Assembly: GCA_012523155.1 (NCBI GenBank)
Contig: JAAYJB010000330.1
Coordinates: forward strand, 1-31,620
DNA: 31,620 bases
Source: Synergistaceae bacterium
GTDB lineage: Bacteria; Synergistota; Synergistia; Synergistales; Aminobacteriaceae
Reading direction: 5' to 3'
Part shown: one piece after another, positions 22,106-30,351 of the stretch
Position numbering within the stretch: the first letter of the stretch is position 1
Layout: every line of letters starts with the position of its first letter
The notes under the pieces: model-generated
Seen by the model: only the letters and a program-made list of their open reading frames with translations
Told to the model about the DNA's origin: nothing
The model's database searches: none
Position numbers and translations under genes: made by a program

Positions 22106-23659
22106 ATGAATACTGAACAGCCGCTGGTGCACATGGAAGGGATCACCAAGAGGTTTGCAGGAGTCACCGCAAACTTCGGAATCAACTTCGAGGTTCGCCG
22201 GGGGGAAGTCCACGCACTTCTCGGAGAAAACGGCGCCGGCAAATCAACGCTGATGAACATTCTGTACGGCCTGTACAGGCCGGACGGCGGTAAAATTTTC
22301 ATCAGCGGAAAGGAGATATCCTTTTCGTCTCCCGGTGATGCCCGCAAGGCAGGGATCGGAATGGTACACCAGCATTTCATGCTTATCCGGAGCCAGACGG
22401 TGTGGGAGAACATGATACTTGGACTCGACGGACTGCCCCTTGTTCTCCCCCGGCGGGAGATCAAGGAGCGTATCCTTGGCATTTCCGAACAATACGGACT
22501 CCAGGTCGATCCCGATGCTTACATCTGGCAGCTCTCCATCGGCGAGCAGCAGCGGGTTGCAATATTGCAGATGCTCTTCCGCCAGGCAAACATTCTCATT
22601 CTGGATGAACCCACCGCGGTCCTTACTCCCCAGGAATGCGAACACCTGTTTGAAACAGTCCGGCAGATGACCGCTGAAGGGCACGGCATCGTATTCATCT
22701 CCCACAAGCTGGACGAAGTCATGGGGCTTTCATCGAGGGTAACCATACTCCGGAGAGGGAAACTCGCCGGTACATTGGATACATCATCGACGACAAAAGA
22801 ACGGCTGGCCGAGCTGATGGTGGGGAAAAAGATGGTCTTTTCAATTGACAAGAAAGAACTTGCCAGGGGAAGGCCAGTGCTTGAATGCTCCTCTCTTCAC
22901 GCACTGGGCGACAGGGGGTTTCCCGCTGTAAGCGGTGCATCCATATCGGTCCACGAACATGAGATCCTGGGCATTGCAGGAGTTGCAGGCAACGGCCAGC
23001 AGGAGCTGTGCGAAGCGATGGTCGGCCTGAGAAAAGCTGAATCAGGCTCAGTCAGGGTGAAGGGTGAAGATATGACAAACAGGGCGCCCAAGGATTTCAT
23101 AGACCGGGGAGTGCATTACATCCCCGCTGACAGAAAGGGAACCGGCCTTGTCCCGAACATGAAGGTCAGCGAAAACTCAATTCTCAAGCGCTACTGGAAA
23201 CGGCCTGTTTCCAAAGGTTTTTTCATTAAATGGAGTGAAGTGGCAGCCTTCGCGATCAAACTCGTGTCGCAGTTCAGCGTAAGTACTCCATCAGTGGAGA
23301 CGCCCGTGAGAAACCTTTCGGGAGGGAACCTCCAGAAACTCATGCTCGGACGGGAACTCAGCGATGACCCGGCCGTGGTTCTCGCGGTCCACCCTACCTG
23401 GGGACTGGACGTAGCGGCAACCTGCTTCGTCCGGGAACAGCTGCTTTCCCACCGGGAACGCGGAGGTGCGGTGCTCCTGGTATCCGAGGACCTTGATGAA
23501 CTTATTTCAATGAGCGACAGGCTGGCAGTCATGTGCAAGGGAGAGATAATGGGAGTTCTCGAGCGACCCGCGGACGTACCCGTCGAATCCATCGGGCTTA
23601 TGATGGCAGGGACGGTAATCCGTGACGAAGCCTTCGGCAGGGAGGGATCACAGGAATGA
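22106..23659 (+). CDS. ABC transporter ATPase, two nucleotide-binding domains (nucleoside/simple sugar type)
   Basis: A 517-residue duplicated ATPase. The first domain is complete: Walker A GENGAGKST (40-48), Q-loop in MVHQHFML, signature LSIGEQQR, Walker B ILILDEPT and switch ISHK. The second has GVAGNGQQEL in place of Walker A, signature LSGGN, and VLAVHPTWGLD where the Walker B Glu would be. That is the usual degenerate form in RbsA/YufO-like proteins, so one active site is expected. GGGGGAAG lies before the ATG. It overlaps the first permease by ATGA and serves the BMP-family binding protein upstream. Confidence 0.93.
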   Translation: MNTEQPLVHMEGITKRFAGVTANFGINFEVRRGEVHALLGENGAGKSTLMNILYGLYRPDGGKIFISGKEISFSSPGDARKAGIGMVHQHFMLIRSQTVWENMILGLDGLPLVLPRREIKERILGISEQYGLQVDPDAYIWQLSIGEQQRVAILQMLFRQANILILDEPTAVLTPQECEHLFETVRQMTAEGHGIVFISHKLDEVMGLSSRVTILRRGKLAGTLDTSSTTKERLAELMVGKKMVFSIDKKELARGRPVLECSSLHALGDRGFPAVSGASISVHEHEILGIAGVAGNGQQELCEAMVGLRKAESGSVRVKGEDMTNRAPKDFIDRGVHYIPADRKGTGLVPNMKVSENSILKRYWKRPVSKGFFIKWSEVAAFAIKLVSQFSVSTPSVETPVRNLSGGNLQKLMLGRELSDDPAVVLAVHPTWGLDVAATCFVREQLLSHRERGGAVLLVSEDLDELISMSDRLAVMCKGEIMGVLERPADVPVESIGLMMAGTVIRDEAFGREGSQE

Positions 23660-24759
23660 AGCTTACAATAGAACCGAGGCTATCCTCCTCGTGGAGGCTT
23701 GCAGTCTTCATTCCCGTGTTTTCACTTGCGGCGGCCCTTTTTTCCGGCGGCGTCTTCCTGTATTTCATGGGTGTTTCTCCCTTTCAGGCATACAGGGCAA
23801 TTCTCACGGCATCCCTGGGAGACGCATACGGTCTCAGCGAAACCGTAGTAAAGGCGATCCCCCTTACAATGACGGGAATCGCCGTCATGCTGTCATTCAC
23901 CATGCTCATCTGGAACATCGGAGCGGAAGGACAGATATTCGTCGGTGCGATTGCGGCCACGGCCGTTGTACGTTTTTTTTATACGGACAGCAGGCCTGTC
24001 ATGCTCATCATGATGTTTCTCGCCGCCGGGGCGGCCGGTGGGATATGGGCGGCCATAGCCGGCTTCATGAGGGCAAAATGGAGCGTCAACGAGATCATTA
24101 CCACGCTCATGCTGAACTATATTGCCATGAACCTGCTCAACTACTTTGTATTCGGTCCATGGAGGGATCCTTCCAGTCTCGGCTTCCCCATGACTCCTCC
24201 GTTTCCTGATACTGCAAGGCTTCCGGTGTTCTGGGGGACCAGAATCCACGGAGGGCTCATACTGGCCATAATCCTTCCCCTTCTCTTCTGGTTCGTTCTG
24301 AAATTTACCCGGTGGGGATACGAGATCAGGGTAATGGGAGAAAACCCAAGGGCAGCAGGATTCGCCGGCATGAACTACCTCCGGAACGTCGTGCTGGTGA
24401 TGTTTATTTCAGGCGCCATCGCAGGAATAGCGGGAATGTGCGAACTCTCAGGCCTGCAGGGAAGGCTGCAGCACGGTTTTTCGGGAGGGTACGGATTCAC
24501 GGCGATCATCGTTGCCTGGCTTGCCCGCCTTCATCCCTTCGCCATCGTCCTGGTGTCCTTCCTTATGGGGATCCTCCTGGTGGGGGGAGAGACGCTCCAG
24601 ATAGTCATGCGCCTGCCGCTCTCGAGCATCATGGTCCTTCAGGGAATGATACTTTTCTTCGTACTGGGAGGCGAATTTTTCAGAAAGTACAGGATCCGGT
24701 CAGTCAAGGACGATGACGCTGTTCCTCTTCAGGCGGCACCGTCCGGAGAGGAGAAATAA
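23656..24759 (+). CDS. ABC transporter permease, nucleoside/simple sugar type (first)
   Basis: A 367-residue membrane protein of the BPD_transp_2 branch with about 9-10 hydrophobic segments. Family blocks are AIPLTMTGIAVMLSFTMLIWNIGAEGQIF and WSVNEIITTLMLNYIAMNLLNYF, with VMGENPRAAGFAGMN as the ATPase contact loop. It overlaps the ATPase gene by four bases and is followed one base later by the second permease. The pair form the heterodimeric channel usual for BMP-linked purine/nucleoside importers. Confidence 0.93.
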   Translation: MKLTIEPRLSSSWRLAVFIPVFSLAAALFSGGVFLYFMGVSPFQAYRAILTASLGDAYGLSETVVKAIPLTMTGIAVMLSFTMLIWNIGAEGQIFVGAIAATAVVRFFYTDSRPVMLIMMFLAAGAAGGIWAAIAGFMRAKWSVNEIITTLMLNYIAMNLLNYFVFGPWRDPSSLGFPMTPPFPDTARLPVFWGTRIHGGLILAIILPLLFWFVLKFTRWGYEIRVMGENPRAAGFAGMNYLRNVVLVMFISGAIAGIAGMCELSGLQGRLQHGFSGGYGFTAIIVAWLARLHPFAIVLVSFLMGILLVGGETLQIVMRLPLSSIMVLQGMILFFVLGGEFFRKYRIRSVKDDDAVPLQAAPSGEEK

Positions 24760-24760
24760 C

Positions 24761-25690
24761 ATGGAAATCATCATTCCGATCCTGACGGCTGCGGTCAGAA
24801 GCGGAACCCCGATACTCTACGCAACTCTGGGTGAAATCATCACTGAAAAGGCTGGGATACTCAATCTCGGGCTCGAAGGCATAATGCTTGTGGGAGCCTA
24901 CACAGGCTTTTCAGTTGCCTATAGCTCGGGAAGCGCGTGGCTCGGCGTCGGGGCGGCGTTCCTTGTGGGAACCCTTATGGGCCTTATCCATGCGTTCATA
25001 TGCGTGACGCTCAAGGGAAACCAGGTTGTAAGCGGACTGGCCATAACCATGTTCGGAACCGGGGCAAGTTCGCTTCTCGGCAGGGAATTCGTAGGGTTTA
25101 CCATCCCGGGGCTCTCCCGCATTCCGCTTCCGGTGCTTTCGGATATTCCGGTCATAGGCCCTGTTTTCTTCAATCATGACGCACTGATTTATTCTTCATA
25201 TATCCTTGTTCTCTTTTTCTGCTGGTTCTTCACCTCGACACGGCCCGGCCTTAATCTCCGCGCAGTGGGAGACAATCCCCGGGCAGCTGACGCCATGGGC
25301 ATTTCCGTGACCGGAACCCGGTACTTCTACACGCTTTTAGGTGCCGGGATCGTGGCGGTGGGCGGCGCCTACATGTCTCTCGCCTATACGAAAATGTGGG
25401 GTGAACTCATGACAGCAGGCAGGGGATGGATTGCTGTCGCGCTGGTCATATTTGCGATCTGGAACCCGGCAAGGGCCGCCTTCGGGGCTTATCTCTTCGG
25501 GGGCGTTGAGGCATTCCAGCTTCGTCTTCAGACTGCCGGGACAACCATTCCTACCCCGGTCCTCATGATGCTTCCCTATCTTATGACCATAGGGGTTCTC
25601 CTTTTTATCTCCATAAAAAAAGGCAAGGGGATCCTCTTCGGTGCCCCTGCCTCTCTGGGCGCTCCTTTTTTCCGTGAAGAAAGGGACTGA
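24761..25690 (+). CDS. ABC transporter permease, nucleoside/simple sugar type (second)
   Basis: A 309-residue membrane protein starting MEIIIPILTAAVRSGTPILY. It carries the matching blocks EIITEKAGILNLGLEGIMLVGA, GNQVVSGLAITMFGTGASSL and VGDNPRAADAMGISV. It has about 8-9 hydrophobic segments. GGAGAGGAG overlaps the end of the first permease and gives a well-spaced start at 24761. With its partner it forms the transport path of the purine/nucleoside importer. Confidence 0.93.
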   Translation: MEIIIPILTAAVRSGTPILYATLGEIITEKAGILNLGLEGIMLVGAYTGFSVAYSSGSAWLGVGAAFLVGTLMGLIHAFICVTLKGNQVVSGLAITMFGTGASSLLGREFVGFTIPGLSRIPLPVLSDIPVIGPVFFNHDALIYSSYILVLFFCWFFTSTRPGLNLRAVGDNPRAADAMGISVTGTRYFYTLLGAGIVAVGGAYMSLAYTKMWGELMTAGRGWIAVALVIFAIWNPARAAFGAYLFGGVEAFQLRLQTAGTTIPTPVLMMLPYLMTIGVLLFISIKKGKGILFGAPASLGAPFFREERD

Positions 25691-25739
25691 GGAAACCCGT
25701 TTCCATAAATACTGTTGATAATTCCGAGAGGAGCAATAC

Positions 25740-26447
25740 ATGGTGGATTTCTTTTTTTCGCACATTCCGGCAGCAGGAAGCATCCTGAATGCAGCGGCAA
25801 TAGTGATCGGTTCACTTGCAGGCCTGGTGCTTCACTCACGCCTGCCCCGGCGTTTCACAGCCATAACGTTCCAGGGGCTTGGTCTGCTCACTATTTTTCT
25901 TGGCATCTTCATGGCCCAGAGGACCCAGAGTTTTCTTGTCATGGCGTTCAGTATCGTCGGAGGTGCTATCACAGGTGAATTTTTCGAGCTCGAGGACAGG
26001 CTGAACCGCCTCGGGGAATGGACAAAAGCGAGGATTCGATCGAAGAACGAAAAATTCACAGAGGCGTTCGTCGCATCGTCCCTTCTTTTCTGCGTCGGCT
26101 CCATGGCCATCCTCGGCGCAATTGAGGAGGGGCTCGGAGGATTCCCCAGGCTTTACGTGACAAAATCCCTCATGGATTTCATGGGATCAGCCGCAATGGC
26201 GGCTTCAATGGGGGTTGGGGTCCTGTTTTCCGCTGTTCCGCTGCTTATCTACCAGGGCGGGATGACCCTTCTTGCCGGTACGGTTCAGACAGTAATGACG
26301 CAGCCTGTCGTTGACGAAGTCAGTGCGGTCGGGGGACTGATACTCCTTGGGATAGGCATATCCATACTGGAAATTAAAAAAATCAAGGCGATCAATATGC
26401 TCCCGGCACTGCTCTATGCCGGAATCCTCGCCTCAGTTTTTCAGTAG
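25740..26447 (+). CDS. DUF554 family membrane protein
   Basis: A 235-residue membrane protein with about 6-7 hydrophobic segments that I recognise as DUF554 (YdfK/YqgA-like). Typical blocks are GSILNAAAIVIGSLAGL and FLGIFMAQ near the start. GGAITGEFFELEDRLNRLG, a mid-protein FVASSLLFCVGSMAILGAIEEGL, and IYQGGMTLLAG follow. The function of the family is unknown. GAGAGGAG lies before the ATG. It is 49 bases after the second permease, with no terminator between and a strong one after, so it seems to be the last gene of the purine transporter operon. Confidence 0.88.
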   Translation: MVDFFFSHIPAAGSILNAAAIVIGSLAGLVLHSRLPRRFTAITFQGLGLLTIFLGIFMAQRTQSFLVMAFSIVGGAITGEFFELEDRLNRLGEWTKARIRSKNEKFTEAFVASSLLFCVGSMAILGAIEEGLGGFPRLYVTKSLMDFMGSAAMAASMGVGVLFSAVPLLIYQGGMTLLAGTVQTVMTQPVVDEVSAVGGLILLGIGISILEIKKIKAINMLPALLYAGILASVFQ

Positions 26448-26464
26448 CCGCAGTTTGACCCTGG

Positions 26465-26510
26465 CACACAAAGAGCCGCGCGAAAATTCGCCGGCTCTTT
26501 GTGTGTTTTT
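26465..26510 (+). terminator. Strong terminator ending the purine transporter-DUF554 operon
   Basis: CACACAAAGAGCCG (26465-26478) pairs perfectly with CGGCTCTTTGTGTG (26492-26505). The loop can extend with GCGAA and TTCGC, and TTTTT follows. Read from the other side it also faces the convergent dipeptidase gene, with a less T-rich tail. Confidence 0.9.
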
Positions 26511-26534
26511 GTTTCCGGAACGTTGTGATCAGAA

Positions 26535-27278
26535 TCATTTCCAGCGGAAAAACGGTTCACTGACACCATAAAATGCTTCCTTTTCACCTTTCAGAAGTGC
26601 CCAGTTCTGGTTTCCGTAGTCATAATGCCACCATTCGTCCGGATAGTTCGTGAAACCGGCCTTCGTCATCACACCGAAGAGAAGCCTGCGGTTGTACATA
26701 GCTTCCTGGTCTTCCGCAGACATTTTCTCCTTCGCTTCTGCTTTTTTTTCATAATATACCGTGGCCGATTTTTCCGTTGTCGTATCGAATTCAGTTCCCA
26801 TCTCGAGGCAGATCCCTGAATCGTCCACAATTGTCAGATCAACAGCTCCTCCCGTGATATGGGGAGAGGGACTGACAGACTGGGCCGAAGGCAGCGCGAC
26901 AAACTGGGAGGCAAGGGCCGTTATTTCCTGGTCGTCGAGAAGGGGCATCCTTTCACGGAGCTCTGAACGGAACTTCTGGAAAAGAGAGGTCTGGAGCGCT
27001 TTCGGCCTCCACGCATCAAACAGAACGAGCCGAAATCCCTGGGGGAGCAATTCTGCCGCCTTCAGAAGCCTTGAAAGCACCGTGCGCCTGACGTAGCACT
27101 CCGGGATCGCGCCCTCAATGCCATGTATGTAGTACAGCGGTCTCACAAGGATTTTCTCGGGTACAAGACTTGCAGGGACAAGATCTTCGCCGTTTTCCTC
27201 CACAGGCATTGCCTTTGACTCCTCCCACGTGAACTCTCTGGCGGAATAAATCGGCATATCTTTAAAAGGGTGTTTCAT
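26535..27278 (-). CDS. D-alanyl-D-alanine dipeptidase (VanX/DdpX family, M15D)
   Basis: A 247-residue zinc dipeptidase that hydrolyses D-Ala-D-Ala. All key residues are present: Arg91 in LFDAWRP, zinc ligands His140 and Asp147 in SPHITGGAVDLT, catalytic Glu215 and third ligand His218 in EWWHYDYGN. There is no signal peptide, so it acts on cytoplasmic dipeptide. GGAGGGAG precedes the ATG at 27278. A longer open frame upstream only reads the permease gene out of frame. It sits 14 bases after a TRAP permease and no vanA/vanH-type ligase genes are near, so the role is more likely nutritional, recycling wall dipeptide, than glycopeptide resistance. Confidence 0.92.
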   Translation of the reverse strand: MKHPFKDMPIYSAREFTWEESKAMPVEENGEDLVPASLVPEKILVRPLYYIHGIEGAIPECYVRRTVLSRLLKAAELLPQGFRLVLFDAWRPKALQTSLFQKFRSELRERMPLLDDQEITALASQFVALPSAQSVSPSPHITGGAVDLTIVDDSGICLEMGTEFDTTTEKSATVYYEKKAEAKEKMSAEDQEAMYNRRLLFGVMTKAGFTNYPDEWWHYDYGNQNWALLKGEKEAFYGVSEPFFRWK

Positions 27279-27292
27279 TCTTTTCTCCCTCC

Positions 27293-28582
27293 TCAGAGAT
27301 CGAGCATCCGCGGAAGCAACGTTGTAAGCGGAGGAAACGAGATAATTGCCAGCAGAACAAGAAGGGCCACGCCGATGAACGGCCAAATGCGTAAAAAAAC
27401 ATCGGAAAGCTTCACCCGTCCTACAGCGGCCACGATGTAGTTGCACGCTCCCATTGGAGGTGTTATGAGGGCTATCGTCACGTTGAGGGTCATTACCACG
27501 CCGAAATGGAACGGGTCGATCCCTGCCTTCATGGCAATAGGCGCAAAAATGGGCGTGAGAAGTGCCAGTGTGGAAACTTCTTCCATAAACATGCCCACCG
27601 GGAAGATTATTGCGCTCAGCACCACCATGAGGAGCCACGGCCTCTCAACCAGACCGGCCTGGAGAATGATCGAAGCGAATCGCTGGGGCACCTGCTCCCA
27701 TTTCAGCAGCCAGCCTATGACTGTCGCGGCTCCCATAATGAGGAATATGGAACTCGAGAGACGGACCGTCTCATAGAAGGACTCGGCAAGTACTCCCAGT
27801 GTCAGCTTCCGCGTATAGAACACACCGGCAGCAATACAGTAGCCGACTGCCAGGGCCCCTGATTCAGTGGGCGTAACTATACCGGTTACTATTCCTCCGA
27901 TGATGATCACCGGGGCAAACAGGGCGACCAGGGAACGGACCAGGATCTCTTTCTTCCGTTTCCGTACTTCAGTGAAATCGGCGACCGGGACCTGGTACCT
28001 GTGGGAGTAAACATAATTCATCCCCATGAACGCCCCTCCGAGGAGCAGCCCAGGAAGTATGCCGGCCGCAAAGAGCCCGCCGATGGAGGTATTCGTCATG
28101 GTCGCATAGATGATCATGAATATGCTTGGAGGAATAATGGGCCCTATAAGTGCGCTCCCGGCCGTGAGACCTGCTGCGTATGAGGGTGAGAATCCGTCCT
28201 TTACCATGGGGGGGATGAGGATCGATCCGAGCGCCGAGGCGTCCGCAGCAGCGGATCCGTTTACCCCCGCAAGGATTATTCCTCCCACGACGTTTACGTA
28301 CCCGAGACCTCCCCTTACAGATCCCACGAGAAGCCGGCTGAAATCAAGAAGCCTGTCCGTCAGTCCCGACCTGTTCATGAGTATCCCCGCAAGGATGAAG
28401 AACGGGATGGCCATAAGGGAAAAAACGTCCATTCCCCCGAAGAACTGCTGGCTCATTACACGAAGGAGCGAGAAATCTCCGAGCATTATTATTCCAAGCA
28501 GCGACGTGGACAACAGGGAGATAAAGAGCGGCACTCCCATGACCATCAGGCCCAGAAAAGCGAACAGCATCGATATGCCCAT
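27293..28582 (-). CDS. TRAP transporter large permease, DctM-like (second system)
   Basis: A 429-residue membrane protein with about 12 or more hydrophobic segments. Family blocks: GVPLFISLLSTSLLG, MAIPFFILAGILMNRSGLTDRLLDF, GGIILAGVNGSAAADASALGS, IPPSIFMIIYATM, and ITPPMGACNYIVAAV near the end. GGGGGAAGAG precedes the ATG, which directly follows the small-subunit stop. It is related to but clearly distinct from the first system's large subunit, so the two are not a recent duplication. The substrate is unknown. Confidence 0.93.
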   Translation of the reverse strand: MGISMLFAFLGLMVMGVPLFISLLSTSLLGIIMLGDFSLLRVMSQQFFGGMDVFSLMAIPFFILAGILMNRSGLTDRLLDFSRLLVGSVRGGLGYVNVVGGIILAGVNGSAAADASALGSILIPPMVKDGFSPSYAAGLTAGSALIGPIIPPSIFMIIYATMTNTSIGGLFAAGILPGLLLGGAFMGMNYVYSHRYQVPVADFTEVRKRKKEILVRSLVALFAPVIIIGGIVTGIVTPTESGALAVGYCIAAGVFYTRKLTLGVLAESFYETVRLSSSIFLIMGAATVIGWLLKWEQVPQRFASIILQAGLVERPWLLMVVLSAIIFPVGMFMEEVSTLALLTPIFAPIAMKAGIDPFHFGVVMTLNVTIALITPPMGACNYIVAAVGRVKLSDVFLRIWPFIGVALLVLLAIISFPPLTTLLPRMLDL

Positions 28583-29083
28583 TTACTCTTCCCCCTTCCT
28601 GAAATGCAGAAAAATCGTCCCGATAAGGAGGAACCCAAATCCTACAGGAAGAGAAAGGAGCGGAATGGTCTTTGGAATATTCAGCGCAAGTGTCTTCATA
28701 TGCCAAATCTGAACAGCATTCACGGTTCCGAGCCAGATCATAAGAGAAAGGATCCCGGCCGCGAGAAAAAAGCGCCCCCATTCGACAAGCCGCCGCAGGG
28801 CGGCGGGAAACCTGGGGACCACGAAGTCGATGACCATGTGATCCCCCTTCACCGCCGCCCCGAGGGCGCCCATCATAACCATCCATACCAGGGAAAACCG
28901 TGCAACTTCCTCTGTCCAGACTATGGAGCTTCTGAGCACGTAGCGGCAGAAGATGCCAAGCAGGATATCGCCTACGTTGACCACCAGGAAAAAGCAGGCA
29001 GTCCATGCACTGAACCTCTCCAGCCCCGATATCAGTCTTTCGAGACGGCTCCCTTTGTTTTCAGGGTGACGGGCTTCGTCCAT
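28583..29083 (-). CDS. TRAP transporter small permease, DctQ-like (second system)
   Basis: A protein of about 166 residues with four hydrophobic segments, from the ATG at 29083. Typical blocks are GIFCRYVLRSSIVWTEEVARF and GALGAAVKGDHMVIDFVVP. The start is not well marked: the ATG lies 8 bases after the binding-protein stop with only a weak purine run, so coupling is likely. Longer in-frame starts would lie inside dctP. Confidence 0.88.
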   Translation of the reverse strand: MDEARHPENKGSRLERLISGLERFSAWTACFFLVVNVGDILLGIFCRYVLRSSIVWTEEVARFSLVWMVMMGALGAAVKGDHMVIDFVVPRFPAALRRLVEWGRFFLAAGILSLMIWLGTVNAVQIWHMKTLALNIPKTIPLLSLPVGFGFLLIGTIFLHFRKGEE

Positions 29084-29091
29084 GACAAAAG

Positions 29092-30129
29092 CTACTTCGC
29101 CTTTTCGTTGGCGTTTCTGGCACACTCGAGGGCGAGATTGAGCCAGTCTTCTCCTGCCTTTGACTTGAGCCACTCAACATAGGCGGGCTGCCCTGCTTCC
29201 CTGAACGCATCCATTTCTGCCGGGGTCGGGGAATAGGCGATCATTCCCTTTTCCACAAGGTAATTGATATCCTTCTTGTCCTGGTCAGCCATTGCCTCCC
29301 GGTTCAGGGCATTGGCTTTCTTTCCCGCCTCGATCACTGCCGTTTTCTGTTCCGGAGTGAGGGAATCAAGGAAATCCCCGTTTACCACGAGGAACTGGTC
29401 AGAATACTGGATATTGGCCAGCGTAAGGTATTTTTGCACCTCCTGAAGGCTTCCCATCTTGATGTACATGGCAGGGTTCATCTGCCCGTCTACAACTCCG
29501 GTCTTGAGTGCCATATAGAGCTCCGTCCAGGGAACCGGCGTACCGCTTGCACCAAAGGACTTGTAGAGAATGATCTGCCCTTCGTCCATTCCCCTGAATT
29601 TCAGTCCCTTGAAGTCTTCGGGAGATTTGATCTCCTTCTTGTTGTTCGTGAAGGCAAGGAATCCGCCCTCCTCCACAGCCTCGAGGAGATAGGCGCCGGT
29701 ACGTTTATGGAATTCTTCCTTCGATTTATTCCAGAAGCGGCTGTTGTCGAAGAAAAAGTGCGCTGCTTCGTAGTTGTTGAACATGAAGGGAATTGCAGAT
29801 GCGTAGATCTCCGGGAACACAGGCGCAACGCCCGCAAAGGACGCAACGTTGATGATAGGCTGGTTCATCCCCTGTTTCGAGAGAAGCTCCATACGCTCCT
29901 CTTCGTTTCCCAGCTGACTGTCAGGGAAAAGCCGAACTGTGACTTCTCCCTTTGTGCCTTCTTCCACGAATTTTTTGAAGTTTTCTGCGAAGAGGTGGAC
30001 CGCGTTGTTCTCCGCATCAGCCGGTCCATTGTATGACATTTTCACTTCCCTGGCTGCTTCCGATGCTGTGGGAACCAAAAGACAAAACGCCAAAACCGCC
30101 GCAATCGCCACAAATTTCGCGTACTTCAT
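29092..30129 (-). CDS. TRAP transporter substrate-binding protein, DctP-like (second system)
   Basis: A 345-residue periplasmic protein with a signal peptide (MKYAKFVAIAAVLAFCLLVP, cleavage near SEA-A). The mature part starts REVKMSYNGPADAENNAVH. GLKFRGMDEGQIILYKSFGA holds the conserved ligand Arg179, and WTELYMALKTGVVDGQMNPA holds Asn218. GAAGGAGG precedes the ATG at 30129. TRAP binding proteins hold carboxylates, so a ligand with a free carboxyl group is expected. The dipeptidase at the end of this operon raises the possibility of D-Ala-D-Ala or a related amino-acid compound, which is inference. Confidence 0.93.
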   Translation of the reverse strand: MKYAKFVAIAAVLAFCLLVPTASEAAREVKMSYNGPADAENNAVHLFAENFKKFVEEGTKGEVTVRLFPDSQLGNEEERMELLSKQGMNQPIINVASFAGVAPVFPEIYASAIPFMFNNYEAAHFFFDNSRFWNKSKEEFHKRTGAYLLEAVEEGGFLAFTNNKKEIKSPEDFKGLKFRGMDEGQIILYKSFGASGTPVPWTELYMALKTGVVDGQMNPAMYIKMGSLQEVQKYLTLANIQYSDQFLVVNGDFLDSLTPEQKTAVIEAGKKANALNREAMADQDKKDINYLVEKGMIAYSPTPAEMDAFREAGQPAYVEWLKSKAGEDWLNLALECARNANEKAK

Positions 30130-30225
30130 CTGTTTCAGCCTCCTTCGATTTTTGAATGTACTTCCTTTTCCCCGGAAGTTTCCGGAGAAAAAACCTGAGC
30201 GTTTTTCCTCTGTTTCCGAAAACAA

Positions 30226-30264
30226 TACCACCACTGCAGGCTTTGGTGGTAGTCCTTTTGGACC
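30226..30264. promoter_or_regulatory. Two adjacent inverted repeats in the leader of the second TRAP operon, candidate operator
   Basis: TACCACCA (30226-30233) and TGGTGGTA (30244-30251) are a perfect 8-base inverted repeat spaced by 10. Directly beside it is GTCC-TTTT-GGAC (30252-30263). They lie 25-65 bases downstream of the presumed start. They may be one or two dimeric repressor sites, or RNA hairpins in the leader. Confidence 0.45.
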
Positions 30265-30296
30265 AATACAACTCCGCTTTACACTTCTGCATCTTC

Positions 30297-30325
30297 ATTA
30301 AACTCAGAAATATCCGGCAGTGCAA
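30297..30325 (-). promoter_or_regulatory. Promoter of the second TRAP-dipeptidase operon
   Basis: Minus strand: TTGCAC (30320-30325, 3 of 6), 17 bases, TTTAAT (30297-30302, 5 of 6). It lies just after the DUF3536 gene and gives a leader of about 160 bases. Confidence 0.5.
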
Positions 30326-30351
30326 GCGGGCACTTCTCTTTCCGGCCGGAT

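Noticed and set aside
23971..23980. Run of eight T in the first purine permease gene as a slippage site
   Set aside because: It encodes a normal Phe-Phe in a hydrophobic segment with the frame intact; T-runs are common there.
26711..26750. Glu/Lys-rich insert in the dipeptidase as a frameshift
   Set aside because: Motifs on both sides are in the same frame; a variable loop between the zinc ligands is normal for the family.
26535..27278. Glycopeptide-resistance cluster suggested by the VanX-like gene
   Set aside because: No vanH, vanA/B ligase or vanRS genes are nearby; the context is a transporter operon.
27279..27638. In-frame extension of the dipeptidase by about 120 residues
   Set aside because: It lies inside the TRAP permease gene; the family N-terminus and GGAGGGAG support 27278.
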